Positions 44,223 to 53,859 of a DNA stretch of 64,000 bases are shown here, piece by piece (position 1 is the stretch's first letter; each line of letters starts with the position of its first letter). Source of the stretch: Granulosicoccus sp045106195 (lineage in GTDB: Bacteria > Pseudomonadota > Gammaproteobacteria > Granulosicoccales > Granulosicoccaceae). Where the stretch lies: contig JBGCEH010000009.1 of the NCBI GenBank assembly GCA_045106195.1, positions 248,001 through 312,000 on the forward strand, given 5' to 3'. Under the pieces are notes generated by a model, which was given only the letters and a program-made list of their open reading frames with translations, did no database searches and was not told where the DNA came from. A program made the position numbers and the translations under genes.

Positions 44223-45764
44223 TTATTTACTCACATTCCAGAAATGTGGCCATATCAGGGTTGCGTCGGCCATACCTTGTAAATCTGGCGAGGCAATATT
44301 GTAGGTATAAACATCACCCGTCTTCATCGTCGGCACCTGCTCATAAATCAATGCTTGAATGTCAGCCCAGATCGCCTGACGTTCGGCAGGATCTGAAGAG
44401 GCAGTAAACTTTTCCTTCAAAGCCAGTTTTTCATCTGTCGTCCACCAGCCGGGATAATCGTCATTCATGACAGATATGAGAATTGGATCGGGAACAAAGC
44501 CATGGTGTGTAAAAAACATATCCCACTGATCCGGTTGAGCACGCTTTTCGATCAATGTCGCCCAGTCGTACACCTGAAGATCAATGTTGAATCCTGCCTG
44601 GGCAAGTTGCCTAGTATAGACAATCGCCGAATCATAGTGAAAAGGGTAATTGGTTGACACCATGAATTTTATGGGCTCGCCTGTATACCCCGCCTCCGCG
44701 GCCATTGCTTTGGCACTCTCGGCATCGCCCTGGCTGAAATTATCAGCACCAGCATCCGTATACCAGACATTGCCTACAGGCAAAAAGGACCCGTTTGCAC
44801 GCCACAAGCCCTCAGGTCCGATAGCAACTTGCAAAGCAGGCGTCTTGTCCAAGGCTGTTTGAATCGCACGACGTAATTCGAAATTCTCTTTCAGCGGACC
44901 CTCCTTGGAATTCATGAAGACCAAGCCAAAAATAGGACCGCCGTTCAGTATCGTTTGTACGCTCGTGTCAGCTTCAAGGTCGGCATAAAGATCACCTGGA
45001 ATACTCTCGGCATAGTCATAGTCGCCGGCCTGTAGACCGGCCACACGGGTACCCACATCAGGTACGGGCATAAACCGTATGGTGTCGAATTCAGCGATAC
45101 GCGCACCTCCATAGCCATCAGCCTCGCCAGGTGGTGATGTGTATTCGTCAAAACGGACAAGTTCCACGTGGCGATTAGGTTGCCATTCTTGAAACTTGTA
45201 AGGACCGGTACCAATATAATTTTCAGGAGCAATAGGCTCTTTGGTCGCTCCCTCAACGACCGAGGCCGGATAGATGGCTGGACCACCATTGATGAAAGCC
45301 AACAGGTTTTTCCAGGGGCCGAACGGTTGCGAGAGCTTTAATGTAATCTCGTGATCGCCACTGGTATCGATGCTTTCCACATTGCCGAACAACAAACCTC
45401 CGCGTGAGCCAAACTCTCCCCAACGTTTCATGGAAGCCACAACATCTGCTGATGTCATTGCCTGTCCGTTGTGGAATGTCACATCATCACGCAAGCTGAT
45501 CGTTATCGTCAGCCCATCATCCGAAACAGCGTCGCCAGAGGCCAGCAGATTAACGGGTGCATTCGCTGCGTTGAATGTGTACAGGCCCTCGAACATATGA
45601 TGAGCAATGGTGGTTGCAAGATCTGATGTTACAACCTGCTGATCGAGACTGGGCGGTTCGCCCACCGTTGCATAACGCAATATACCGTCAGCATTGGCCG
45701 AACCGGCTGCAAGGCTCATGACCCCGACAAGCAATGCCGAGTTCAACAACATATGAATTTTCAT
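44223..45764 (-). CDS. Periplasmic substrate-binding protein, SBP_bac_5 family
   Basis: The 513-residue protein has a signal peptide (residues 1-25, cleavage after GSANA) and the family 5 pattern DQQVVTSDLATTIAHHMFEGLY, ITISLRDDVTFHNGQAMTSADVV and GTGPYKFQEW. Family members bind peptides, nickel, opines or glycosides; the M81 peptidase at the end of the operon suggests a peptide-like ligand. GGAG lies 8 nt before ATG 45764. First gene of a six-gene transport operon. Confidence 0.92.
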   Translation of the reverse strand: MKIHMLLNSALLVGVMSLAAGSANADGILRYATVGEPPSLDQQVVTSDLATTIAHHMFEGLYTFNAANAPVNLLASGDAVSDDGLTITISLRDDVTFHNGQAMTSADVVASMKRWGEFGSRGGLLFGNVESIDTSGDHEITLKLSQPFGPWKNLLAFINGGPAIYPASVVEGATKEPIAPENYIGTGPYKFQEWQPNRHVELVRFDEYTSPPGEADGYGGARIAEFDTIRFMPVPDVGTRVAGLQAGDYDYAESIPGDLYADLEADTSVQTILNGGPIFGLVFMNSKEGPLKENFELRRAIQTALDKTPALQVAIGPEGLWRANGSFLPVGNVWYTDAGADNFSQGDAESAKAMAAEAGYTGEPIKFMVSTNYPFHYDSAIVYTRQLAQAGFNIDLQVYDWATLIEKRAQPDQWDMFFTHHGFVPDPILISVMNDDYPGWWTTDEKLALKEKFTASSDPAERQAIWADIQALIYEQVPTMKTGDVYTYNIASPDLQGMADATLIWPHFWNVSK

Positions 45765-45979
45765 ACTTGTCTCCTAAATTCGCCGCGTGTATCAAACGTC
45801 CCGCAAAGGACGATTCGTACACTAGAAACTATCATTCGATTTCCTCATCGGTCAAGTTTTATCCGATTACTCGATATTTTCACTCAAAATATGCAAGCTG
45901 CTTACACTGTTGGCATAAGAACACTTCATTTATCGGCATGGGCAGCAGTTCAGCCAATGCCGCCAGAGAAGGTTCTAAC

Positions 45980-46336
45980 CGCTTTTTTCGTCAGGGAAAT
46001 TCGCCGGAGCTTACACTGTCGGCTACTTGCAGAAAACGGGGATCTCCAACAATGGCATGCCCAGTCAACGACATCACAGTGACGCAAAAATCATCGTTAA
46101 AACATTTTTCCAGCTCGGAATATGCAGAAAGCGGTTTCGGTGGTAGTTGCGACGGGCACCTGTACTGGCGGATGAAAGATAGCAGCTATAGCGCCGTTCA
46201 CATAGGCGTTCTGGACAAGAGTGACGACCTGGAATTCAAAAGCCAACTATTCGTCGACGTCAAACCCGATCACTATAACTATGCAAACGATACAGCGATG
46301 GTGGCAGGCGAGCAGCTATTTGCCATGTTCAGGTAA
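45980..46336 (+). pseudogene. Degenerate GFA-family (glutathione-dependent formaldehyde-activating-like) gene
   Basis: The C-terminal two thirds match the GFA/CENP-V fold (CRKRGSPTMACPV, HFSSSEYAESGF, HLYWRMKDSSY, IGVLDKSDDL, FVDVKPDHYNYA). The family's N-terminal CxCG zinc motif is absent in this frame, and a RRSLHCR piece lies in another frame just upstream, suggesting a frameshift near 46020. The second zinc motif, normally GFCxxCG, reads GFGGSCDG and has lost a cysteine. These defects argue for a dead gene, though the frame is open from 45734. Confidence 0.55.
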
Positions 46337-46392
46337 ATTTATACTGGCAAAACTCCACAGTTGCGTTAGCGCACTGCGGAACCTGACTGTAC

Positions 46393-47199
46393 TCAGGCAA
46401 AATTAATATTCACCGATCCAAAAGATCCAAAATCAGCATCAATCTGACTGCCAGAAGGGCATTCCAAAGGACGAATAAAACTGCCTGATAAAATGACCTG
46501 TCCTGCTTCAATCTTCTGACCATATTGAGAGAGGCGCTGAGCGAGCCAAACAACGCTCTCTATCGGATCGTTAAGAACACCGGCACCAAGACCGGTTTCC
46601 TCAACGTCACCATTTCGACTAACGATAGCACCAACCCAGCGCAAGTCCTGAGAATCCAAAGGATGGTGGTGATCTCCAAGTACGATACCAGCGTTAGCCG
46701 CATTATCGGAAATCGTATCTACAATGATTCTGGCTGTTCCCGTCTCTGGATCGTTACGCAGAATTCGTGTATCGAGTATTTCTATGCTGGGAGCCACGTA
46801 GTCGGTGGCAGCAACCACGGCATCACGGGTAATATTATCACCAGCCAGAGGGGCTTTCATGACAAAGGCTATTTCCGCTTCAATACGTGGTTGAATGAAA
46901 TGCCCGGCAGCTATGGTTGTACCATTATCGAAGCACATGTCGTCCAGTAGCACTCCGCTATCCGGGATATCAATGTTCAGTGCCTGCTGCATGGCTTTCG
47001 AGGTCAGACCGATTTTCCAGCCAATAACCGTTCTCCCTGCAGCCTTCTTGTGCTCAATCAGCGCTGACTGTATACGATAGGCATCTCCCATATCCAATGA
47101 TGGGTAGCGTAATGACAACAGACCAATCTGCGTACCCGTCTTTTCAGCATTGTACAGGTCAGCTGCTGCTGCTTTGACATCCGAATCTGACAGTCTCAT
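46393..47199 (-). CDS. hpaH: HpaH, 2-oxo-hept-4-ene-1,7-dioate hydratase
   Basis: HpaH adds water to 2-oxohept-4-ene-1,7-dioate to give 4-hydroxy-2-oxoheptanedioate in homoprotocatechuate breakdown. The 268-residue protein matches the hydratase family (GRTVIGWKIGLTSKAMQQAL, DSGVLLDDM, QPRIEAEIAFVM, YVAPSIEILDTRI, LGAGVLNDP, VILSGSFIRPL). Acidic metal ligands lie in EAEIAF and SIEILD. The start overlaps hpaG by 4 bp (ATGA). It is the last gene of the operon. The HpaI aldolase expected next is not in the window. Confidence 0.9.
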   Translation of the reverse strand: MRLSDSDVKAAAADLYNAEKTGTQIGLLSLRYPSLDMGDAYRIQSALIEHKKAAGRTVIGWKIGLTSKAMQQALNIDIPDSGVLLDDMCFDNGTTIAAGHFIQPRIEAEIAFVMKAPLAGDNITRDAVVAATDYVAPSIEILDTRILRNDPETGTARIIVDTISDNAANAGIVLGDHHHPLDSQDLRWVGAIVSRNGDVEETGLGAGVLNDPIESVVWLAQRLSQYGQKIEAGQVILSGSFIRPLECPSGSQIDADFGSFGSVNINFA

Positions 47200-48053
47200 A
47201 CCTCGTCCTCGACGGTATTGACCAATTTGCCGATACCTTCCGCTTCCACTTCAATTACGTCACCGGGTACCAGAAACTTCGGAGGATCAAACCGCGCTCC
47301 GGCACCCGTTGGTGTGCCAGTGACAATGATATCGCCGGGTACCAATGTGGTGAAGGTGGAGATATACTCGATTTGACGTCGAATAGGAAATAACATCCGA
47401 CTAGTCCGATCTTGCTGTCGCATTTCTCCGTTTACATGTGTGCTCAGACCGATGTCGTCCAGCTGGGACGCATGGGTAAACGGTACAAGCCATGGACCCA
47501 TTGCACCCGAACTATCCCAGTTCTTGCCTTGTGTAACATTGAATTTTGCATGTCTCACCCAGTCTCTCAAAGTGCCTTCATTGCATAACGATAGCGCTGC
47601 GATATGGTCATAGGCATTGACCTGCGCTATTCGTCGCCCACCTTTTCCGATGACAATAACAATTTCACCCTCGTAGTCCAGCTGAGGTGTCTCTGGCGGG
47701 CGTATCAACGGAAGGTTGTGGCCAGTAAACGAACGCGGGAAACGAATGAACAACGACATATTCGGTGGGGCATCTTTCCCATCTTTGTATTCTGCATTAC
47801 GATCAGGAAAATTCACACCGACGCAGATGATCTTTTCAGGATTGGGTACTGGAATATCAAAGCTGAATTCTGTGTGGGTGACATCCAGATTGGTAGCCTT
47901 TGCCTCAAGCTCGGCAAATCCATTGTCCCTGATGACATCCCGCAGCGAAGGCCACTGAGGACATACGGGTGACAACGCAATCATACCGGCATCGCTTACC
48001 GCGCCATAGTACGATTGGCCCTGACTTGTATAGGTGGCGAAACGCATAGTCAA
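47196..48053 (-). CDS. hpaG: Fumarylacetoacetate-hydrolase-family enzyme (HpaG-type OPET decarboxylase/HHDD isomerase)
   Basis: The 285-residue protein has an N-terminal extension and one FAH domain with EKIICVGVNFPDRNAEY, the metal site pattern LDYEGEIVIVIG, CNEGTLRDWVRH and DIIVTGTPTGAG. In this cluster the expected step is decarboxylation of 5-oxopent-3-ene-1,2,5-tricarboxylate to the HpaH substrate. E. coli HpaG is a two-domain protein of about 430 residues; this one has a single domain, so it may do one half-reaction. ATGA overlap with hpaH. Confidence 0.83.
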   Translation of the reverse strand: MTMRFATYTSQGQSYYGAVSDAGMIALSPVCPQWPSLRDVIRDNGFAELEAKATNLDVTHTEFSFDIPVPNPEKIICVGVNFPDRNAEYKDGKDAPPNMSLFIRFPRSFTGHNLPLIRPPETPQLDYEGEIVIVIGKGGRRIAQVNAYDHIAALSLCNEGTLRDWVRHAKFNVTQGKNWDSSGAMGPWLVPFTHASQLDDIGLSTHVNGEMRQQDRTSRMLFPIRRQIEYISTFTTLVPGDIIVTGTPTGAGARFDPPKFLVPGDVIEVEAEGIGKLVNTVEDEV

Positions 48054-48082
48054 AATTCCTTATCCAGATTGGTTTTGTAAAT

Positions 48083-49063
48083 TCAGGGGGCGATAATCGG
48101 TTGTGCAGTAAGCGCTGAATCCTTCAATGATGCGCCCTCAAACACTGAACCATGCTCAAACCAGCTACGTGGTGCCGGTGAGCCCCACAGGGTCTGGCGC
48201 TGAGGGTCGCTCAAATCCCATTTTATAGGTTCGTGATCTGGATCGACCGTTTGATAGTCAGAACAATAGATTTCGATTCGATTACCGTCAGGATCCAGAA
48301 TGTACAGAAAGAAGGCATTGGATATACCGTGCCGGCCCGGTCCTCGCTCAATATTGGACACGTAGCCTGTTGTTGCCATCAAATCCAGCAGGTCGATGAT
48401 GTTGAGTGGCGTGGGTACCCAGAACGCCGTATGGTGCAAGCGCGGCCCAGTACCATTGGTAAACGCGACATCATGCACACCGCCTTTACGCTGCATCCAC
48501 GCGGCCCAGACATGCCCCGACTCGGCATCTTCAGTGTACTCAGTAGTTCGAAACCCGATCTCATTATAAAAAGCCACACTGGCATCCACATCAGAACTGA
48601 ACATATTGAAATGGTCGATGCGTAAAGGCTTCACCCCGCTGTACAGTTTGTATTGTTGATGGATGGGCTCGAGGCGCTCCATCTTCACATAAAATTCAAG
48701 CGGTATACCCGAAGGGTCCACGGTGCGTAGAGTTCGCTGCATGTACGGGCGCTCTATCCATGCAGTTGGCAAACCTTTTGCCTTGAAGAAAGCTTCCGCC
48801 TTGTCCAGATCAGGTTCGTCGTACAACTTGAAACCAAGAACACTGACACAGGATTCGTCACCCTTAATCAGTGCTATACAATGGTGGCCACGTTCTTCCA
48901 TTGCCCTCAAATAGATAGATGACTCATCTTCATCTGTCACTTGCAGCCCAAGGATATCAACATAAAATGCTCGGCTTTTGGCAAGGTCCGTTACTCGATA
49001 CTCGACATGGCTCAAGCGAACAATATTGAACGGAGGATACAGATTATGCTTGGGGACGGGCAT
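48083..49063 (-). CDS. hpaD: HpaD-type extradiol dioxygenase, 3,4-dihydroxyphenylacetate 2,3-dioxygenase
   Basis: The enzyme opens the ring of homoprotocatechuate by meta-cleavage with a non-haem metal. The 326-residue protein has two vicinal-oxygen-chelate modules. Ligands H151 (RIDHFNM), H211 (LHHTAFW) and E264 (NRIEIY) match H155, H214 and E267 of the Brevibacterium enzyme; H197, H245 and Y254 correspond to its H200, H248 and Y257. This is the class I type, unrelated to E. coli HpaD. Start ATG 49063 has GGAG 8 nt upstream; ATG 49096 is less likely. Confidence 0.9.
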   Translation of the reverse strand: MPVPKHNLYPPFNIVRLSHVEYRVTDLAKSRAFYVDILGLQVTDEDESSIYLRAMEERGHHCIALIKGDESCVSVLGFKLYDEPDLDKAEAFFKAKGLPTAWIERPYMQRTLRTVDPSGIPLEFYVKMERLEPIHQQYKLYSGVKPLRIDHFNMFSSDVDASVAFYNEIGFRTTEYTEDAESGHVWAAWMQRKGGVHDVAFTNGTGPRLHHTAFWVPTPLNIIDLLDLMATTGYVSNIERGPGRHGISNAFFLYILDPDGNRIEIYCSDYQTVDPDHEPIKWDLSDPQRQTLWGSPAPRSWFEHGSVFEGASLKDSALTAQPIIAP

Positions 49064-49176
49064 TTCAAATCTCCAATATATGGTTGGTGTCCACAAATTC
49101 CGGACTAAACTGGTTACGTATTCGGCACAGCGTGAGAATCAAACCGACAAGTACGAGGCAAACAGATAACAATACA

Positions 49177-50688
49177 TTAGGCACCTAACTTCGGAATCTT
49201 ATGATTTCCAAGGGCAAATCCGATGTGTTTTTGCTCCATATAAAAGTCAAATGACCAGTCGCCGCCATCACGCCCGATACCACTGGCCTTTACGCCACCA
49301 AAAGGCGTAGGAAGATGGCGAACATTTTCAGAGTTAACCCAGATCATGCCCGCTTCAAGTTTTTCTGTGAAACGCAATGCTCGTGTCAGATCATTCGTCC
49401 AGACATAGCCCGTAAGTCCGTAAGGTGTATCATTCGCCATCTGCAGCGCCTGCTCTTCGGTTGAGAACGGTATGGACGTTAGCACCGGTCCAAATATCTC
49501 TTCTTGTGCTATCCGCATCTGATTGTTGGCTCCGGTAAACAACGTAGGGCGTACAAAATATCCGGTATCGCCAACGCGCGTGCCACCCGCTGCCACTGTT
49601 GCTCCATCTTCAATGGCAATATCAAAGTAGCTTTGAACTTTGTCAAAATGCTCACGCGCAATCAATGGACCGACTTCTGTCACAGGGTCTAGTGGATGCC
49701 CTACCTTTATGTTGTTCACTCGCTCAACGAGCTGTGCCTCAAACGTTTCCCGAATAGAGTCATGTACGAGTAAACGCGATGATGACGTGCAACGCTCACC
49801 GTTGATGGAATAAATCATAAAGATAGCCGCATCCAGCGCGCGCTCCAGATCAGCATCATCAAAAACAATGACCGGGTTTTTGCCACCCAGTTCAAGATGA
49901 AGTCGTTTAAGCGTATCAGCACCCTGTCGGGTAATCAGACTACCCGTACGGCTTTCGCCAACGAAGGCAATCGCCTTAATCGCTGGATGTTCGGTGAGTG
50001 CTTTTCCGGCATCTTCACCGAAGCCGTTGACCAGATTCCAGACGCCTGGTGGCAGGCCGGCTTCATGCGCAATCTCAGCCAGAATTCTGGCCGATAGCGG
50101 GCTAAATTCTGCCGGCTTGTGAACAATCGTACAACCTGAAGCCAACGCTGGAGCAATCTTCCAGGTAGACAGCATGAAGGGGGTATTCCATGGCGTTATG
50201 ACACCGACAGGACCAATCGGCACCCGGGTTGTCACATTCATAAGTGTTGGTGAAGGCAGATTCTTGCCATCACGTGCTGACGTTACCTGATCAGCGAAAT
50301 AGCGGAAATTTTCTGCACCGCGGAGCGCAGCCTTGGACATGAAACGCAAGGCTTGACCAGTGTCCCAACATTCACAGAAAGCGATCTCTTCGGCACGTGC
50401 CTCAATCCCCTCAGCAATATCCAGAAGAATGTTCTTACGCGCCTTCGCAGGCATATCTCTCCACAATGGAAACGCATCAGCAGCGGCCCGTGCGGCCAGA
50501 TCAATATCGGCTGCCGCACCACGCGCAACTTTACAGATCACAGACTCATCCACTGGAGAGCTTGACTCGAAAGTTGCACCAGACAAGGCGGGACATCCCT
50601 TACCATCGATATGATTCAAGATGCCACTATCCTTGAACCTTTCGAGATAGCGGTTTAGCTTCTCGACATTTACGCTTAAGTCAGTCAC
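49177..50688 (-). CDS. hpaE: HpaE, 5-carboxymethyl-2-hydroxymuconate semialdehyde dehydrogenase
   Basis: HpaE oxidises the ring-cleavage product to 5-carboxymethyl-2-hydroxymuconate with NAD. The 503-residue aldehyde dehydrogenase has catalytic C300 (NGERCTSSSR), general base E266 (LELGGK), the dinucleotide motif FVGESRTG and TPFGGVKASGIGRDGG. NGERC with the C-terminal FYMEQKHIGFALG fits HpaE better than other aldehyde dehydrogenases. Confidence 0.9.
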   Translation of the reverse strand: MTDLSVNVEKLNRYLERFKDSGILNHIDGKGCPALSGATFESSSPVDESVICKVARGAAADIDLAARAAADAFPLWRDMPAKARKNILLDIAEGIEARAEEIAFCECWDTGQALRFMSKAALRGAENFRYFADQVTSARDGKNLPSPTLMNVTTRVPIGPVGVITPWNTPFMLSTWKIAPALASGCTIVHKPAEFSPLSARILAEIAHEAGLPPGVWNLVNGFGEDAGKALTEHPAIKAIAFVGESRTGSLITRQGADTLKRLHLELGGKNPVIVFDDADLERALDAAIFMIYSINGERCTSSSRLLVHDSIRETFEAQLVERVNNIKVGHPLDPVTEVGPLIAREHFDKVQSYFDIAIEDGATVAAGGTRVGDTGYFVRPTLFTGANNQMRIAQEEIFGPVLTSIPFSTEEQALQMANDTPYGLTGYVWTNDLTRALRFTEKLEAGMIWVNSENVRHLPTPFGGVKASGIGRDGGDWSFDFYMEQKHIGFALGNHKIPKLGA

Positions 50689-50713
50689 CAGTCAATATTC
50701 CTCCAAAGTCAAT

Positions 50714-51091
50714 CTACAAATGATCGCGAACGGTACCGATCTTGGGTGAGAGTTCTGGATCGATGTCGCGCATCTCTAACGACAATGCCAATGAATGCTG
50801 CGCCATGACAGGTTCAAGAAACCCTCGAGCTGCATCGAACAATATTTGCACTGCATCTTTTTTAATCGCCAATGCTCTTCCAGCACGCAGGCGTACCGAT
50901 ATATCAATGAATCCATGCTTGGGGTTACCGTCAGCGATTGAATAATGATCTGCACGAAAGGCACGAACTCGAAGTCCCGGCATGGGGAAGGCTTCTATAT
51001 CGGCGGCAGCCTGACGCAGCACGTCACACAATGCACTGATGTCGGTATGAACTTCTATATTTGCCGAGTACTCAATGTTGATATGTGGCAT
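50714..51091 (-). CDS. hpaF: HpaF, 5-carboxymethyl-2-hydroxymuconate delta-isomerase
   Basis: The 125-residue protein begins MPHINIEYSANIE. After removal of Met, Pro would be the N-terminal catalytic base typical of this tautomerase-fold isomerase. FRADHYSIADGNPKHGFIDISVRLRAGR and SLEMRDIDPELSPKIG are family features. It turns the HpaE product into OPET for HpaG. It starts 3 bp after the Tm-1-like gene. Confidence 0.9.
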   Translation of the reverse strand: MPHINIEYSANIEVHTDISALCDVLRQAAADIEAFPMPGLRVRAFRADHYSIADGNPKHGFIDISVRLRAGRALAIKKDAVQILFDAARGFLEPVMAQHSLALSLEMRDIDPELSPKIGTVRDHL

Positions 51092-51094
51092 TTT

Positions 51095-52363
51095 TTATTC
51101 TAGTGCTCCGGTATGCGCGCCTTTCACAACACCGTCTGCACACCATTGATCAAAAACAGCCAGGGCAGCATCGGCAAAAGCCGCATCGTTAATATGCGCA
51201 TCGATTTCATGAAGCACAACATTTGCCGGTATGTGGTTTCGCAGTTGATCACAGAACGCTGCATACCCTTGCGCATCATGCAACGGAGCACCTTCTCGGT
51301 CCCACTCTCCGCAGCCGAGTAACGGTAGCAGAAAAGCCGTTTTGGCGGTTGCCTTTGACAGCTGCTTCGTAATAGCATCAGCAACCTCCCGTCGCTCTTC
51401 ATCGTTAAGTACAACAGACGTTATCAAGCGATTATGGACATGCGTCTCGTGTTGCTTCCATCGCGCGGCTAATGGCTGAGAGCTGACCACATCAACCAGA
51501 TCGGTACAGCCGGAGGCCACCAATTGAGGTATTCCAGCCAGTCCGGCACCGGTCATGCGCGAAGGCCCTGCTGTGATCGTGGAACCATGAATGTCATTAC
51601 CAAGCTCTTGCGTACAGAAATCAAAAACACACGCAAATACTCCTTGAGACGCCAGCGACTCGAATGCGCGCCCGCCCATACCCGTTGCATGGAAGATTGC
51701 CACCTCGAATCCTCGCATCTCCAGCGCAGGTTTTAGTCGAACCATATAGGTCAGTGCAGACTTTCCCAGACTTGTCATGCCGATAATGGGTTTTTCATTT
51801 ACCGGTAATCGCGCACACTGAGCAGCACCCAGTACAGCCCCTGCAGCTTGCGATAATGAAGCCTTGCAGATGTCATTCAAACCGTACAGACCGCCTGCCC
51901 ACAGGATCATCTGAGTATCTGCGGCTAATCGCTCTGCCGGAATCATGCTTGAAAAGGCAACGGTGGACACGATGTACTTGGGGACTCCCAGAGGCAGGGC
52001 CATGCAAACATCCAAAGCCAGATCGGTACCCATGGAACCACCTAGAATGATCAGACCATCAAACAGGGACTGCGCGTAAAGGCTGGACACAAGCCGCGAG
52101 GCACCATTAGCCATAAACTGCATGGCTGTATTTTCGTCATCTGTCGCGACAATTGCCTCGATACTTGTTTGCGCAGCATAGGCTACATCCTGCTTGGAAT
52201 AATCAGGCGGAAAAGAACAATTGCCCAACACACTGACATCCATAGTCAGAACTTTCCCACCGGCCTGACCAATACAATCTGCGATAAACGTCAGTTCATC
52301 GTGTTTGGTATCGTAGGTGCCGACAATAAGAATGGTTTTGCTCGTACTCACAACTGCATCCAA
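51095..52363 (-). CDS. Tm-1-like (UPF0261) ATP-binding protein
   Basis: The 422-residue protein starts with TILIVGTYDTKHDELTFIADCI and contains GGSMGTDLALDVC, GMTSLGKSALTYMVRLKPALE and EVAIFHATGMGGRAFE, all typical of UPF0261. Homologues include the N-terminal part of tomato Tm-1, which binds ATP. No enzymatic role is established; gene neighbourhoods in bacteria often contain aromatic or sugar-acid catabolism. Here it overlaps the aldehyde dehydrogenase stop and is followed closely by hpaF, so it belongs to the operon. A GTG at about 52351 (GTGA overlap) is an alternative start. Confidence 0.88.
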   Translation of the reverse strand: MDAVVSTSKTILIVGTYDTKHDELTFIADCIGQAGGKVLTMDVSVLGNCSFPPDYSKQDVAYAAQTSIEAIVATDDENTAMQFMANGASRLVSSLYAQSLFDGLIILGGSMGTDLALDVCMALPLGVPKYIVSTVAFSSMIPAERLAADTQMILWAGGLYGLNDICKASLSQAAGAVLGAAQCARLPVNEKPIIGMTSLGKSALTYMVRLKPALEMRGFEVAIFHATGMGGRAFESLASQGVFACVFDFCTQELGNDIHGSTITAGPSRMTGAGLAGIPQLVASGCTDLVDVVSSQPLAARWKQHETHVHNRLITSVVLNDEERREVADAITKQLSKATAKTAFLLPLLGCGEWDREGAPLHDAQGYAAFCDQLRNHIPANVVLHEIDAHINDAAFADAALAVFDQWCADGVVKGAHTGALE

Positions 52364-53856
52364 GCTGTTTTAAGATTAGTGTATTTTCCTAGTGCATGCA
52401 TTGACTTATCATGGCCATTGCCCGATTGCCCTATGCCGCCCAAGGGTACCGTATTGTCAGCGCCACCATAAGTGTTTACATGGACAACGCCTGCGTTGAT
52501 ATTGCGGACCATTCGATGTGCACGCGACAATTCACTCGTCCATACACCCGCTGCCAGGCCTAGTTCGGAATCGTTGGCAAGGGTCACCGCCTCTTGCTCG
52601 CTATTGAACGCTGTAACAGCCAATACTGGGCCAAATATTTCGTTCCTTGCCAGCGCATGATGAGATTTTACGCCCGTGATGACGGTCGGTGACATATAGT
52701 AACCACCGCTCGCCACATGTAATGGTGTGCCTCCGATTTGAGTATGGGCACCTTGCGCTTCCGCATCACGGACACTGTTGAGATTCAAGGCTAATTGATG
52801 TTCATTGTTAACTGCACCGATATCAGTAGTAAGCTCTAGAGGGTCACCCACATTGTACATTTCGGCAACGCGACATAGTGCGTCAACAAAGTCATCATGA
52901 ATGGACGCCTCAACCAACAGACGTGAACCTGCAATACACACTTGGCCGGAGTTACGAAAAATAGCCGCCGCCGACACCTTGGCAGCATGGTCAAGGTCTG
53001 GTGCATCAGCAAAGACAATATTGGGAGATTTGCCACCTAGCTCGAGATACACACGCTTCAGGTTCGACTGCGCGGCATATTGCAACAGACGTCGTCCGGT
53101 AGCACCGGATCCTGTAAAAACAAGAACGTCAACCAACGGAGACAAACCCATCGCTCGCCCGACCACCTTACCTTCGCCTGTAACGATATTCAGCACACCC
53201 GGTGGCAGTCCTGCCTCAAGCGCCAGCTCCCCCAGACGCAGCAAGGCGAGCGAGGCAGTTTCAGCGGGCTTCAGCACGACACAGTTGCCGGACGCAAGTG
53301 CCGGACCCAGCTTCCAGGCACCGATCATGAGCGGGAAATTCCAGGGAACAATCGCGCCGACCACCCCCACTGGCTCATGATGGACAAGACCCAGTACAGA
53401 TTCAGCCGTAGGTGCTATCTGCCCATAACACTTGTCAACCGCCTCTGCATAATAGCGAAATGTACCAGCCGCGGACCCTGACTCTGCTTTGAATGCCATA
53501 CTGATTTCAGTACCATTGTCGCGTACGCCCAGCACACTCAAGGCCAAAGATTCAGCATCGATTAGATCTGCCAGACGAAAAAGAACAGCCTTGCGCGCTG
53601 CCAGCGACATCTTTGACCAGCGCCCATCATCGAACGCCACACGCGCACTGGCGATAGCCTGATCCATATCATTGACAGTACCGTTTGCGATATGAGTGAA
53701 CACCTGGCCATCTATGGGTGAGACTACTTCCATCAAGGCATCATTGCTAGCAGGCACACGTAGTCCTTCAATCAAATGACCCTGCTGACTGACAGGCTGT
53801 GATCGCAGGGTATCTATGTAAGTTTGTTCAAACGGTAAACGGGTGGACATGGTCAA
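52348..53856 (-). CDS. Aldehyde dehydrogenase (PuuC/betaine-aldehyde type) of the hpa-tct operon
   Basis: The 502-residue protein has E272 (LELGGKSP), catalytic C307 (NSGQVCIAG), FTGSGATG and LGGIGQSGNGHDKS. The GQVC context and overall pattern resemble gamma-aminobutyraldehyde or succinate-semialdehyde-oxidising enzymes rather than HpaE. In this operon it could oxidise an arylacetaldehyde arising from an amine, or succinic semialdehyde from the end of the pathway. It starts 3 bp after tctA; ATG 53850 is an alternative. Confidence 0.88.
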   Translation of the reverse strand: MTMSTRLPFEQTYIDTLRSQPVSQQGHLIEGLRVPASNDALMEVVSPIDGQVFTHIANGTVNDMDQAIASARVAFDDGRWSKMSLAARKAVLFRLADLIDAESLALSVLGVRDNGTEISMAFKAESGSAAGTFRYYAEAVDKCYGQIAPTAESVLGLVHHEPVGVVGAIVPWNFPLMIGAWKLGPALASGNCVVLKPAETASLALLRLGELALEAGLPPGVLNIVTGEGKVVGRAMGLSPLVDVLVFTGSGATGRRLLQYAAQSNLKRVYLELGGKSPNIVFADAPDLDHAAKVSAAAIFRNSGQVCIAGSRLLVEASIHDDFVDALCRVAEMYNVGDPLELTTDIGAVNNEHQLALNLNSVRDAEAQGAHTQIGGTPLHVASGGYYMSPTVITGVKSHHALARNEIFGPVLAVTAFNSEQEAVTLANDSELGLAAGVWTSELSRAHRMVRNINAGVVHVNTYGGADNTVPLGGIGQSGNGHDKSMHALGKYTNLKTAWMQL

Positions 53857-53859
53857 GGC

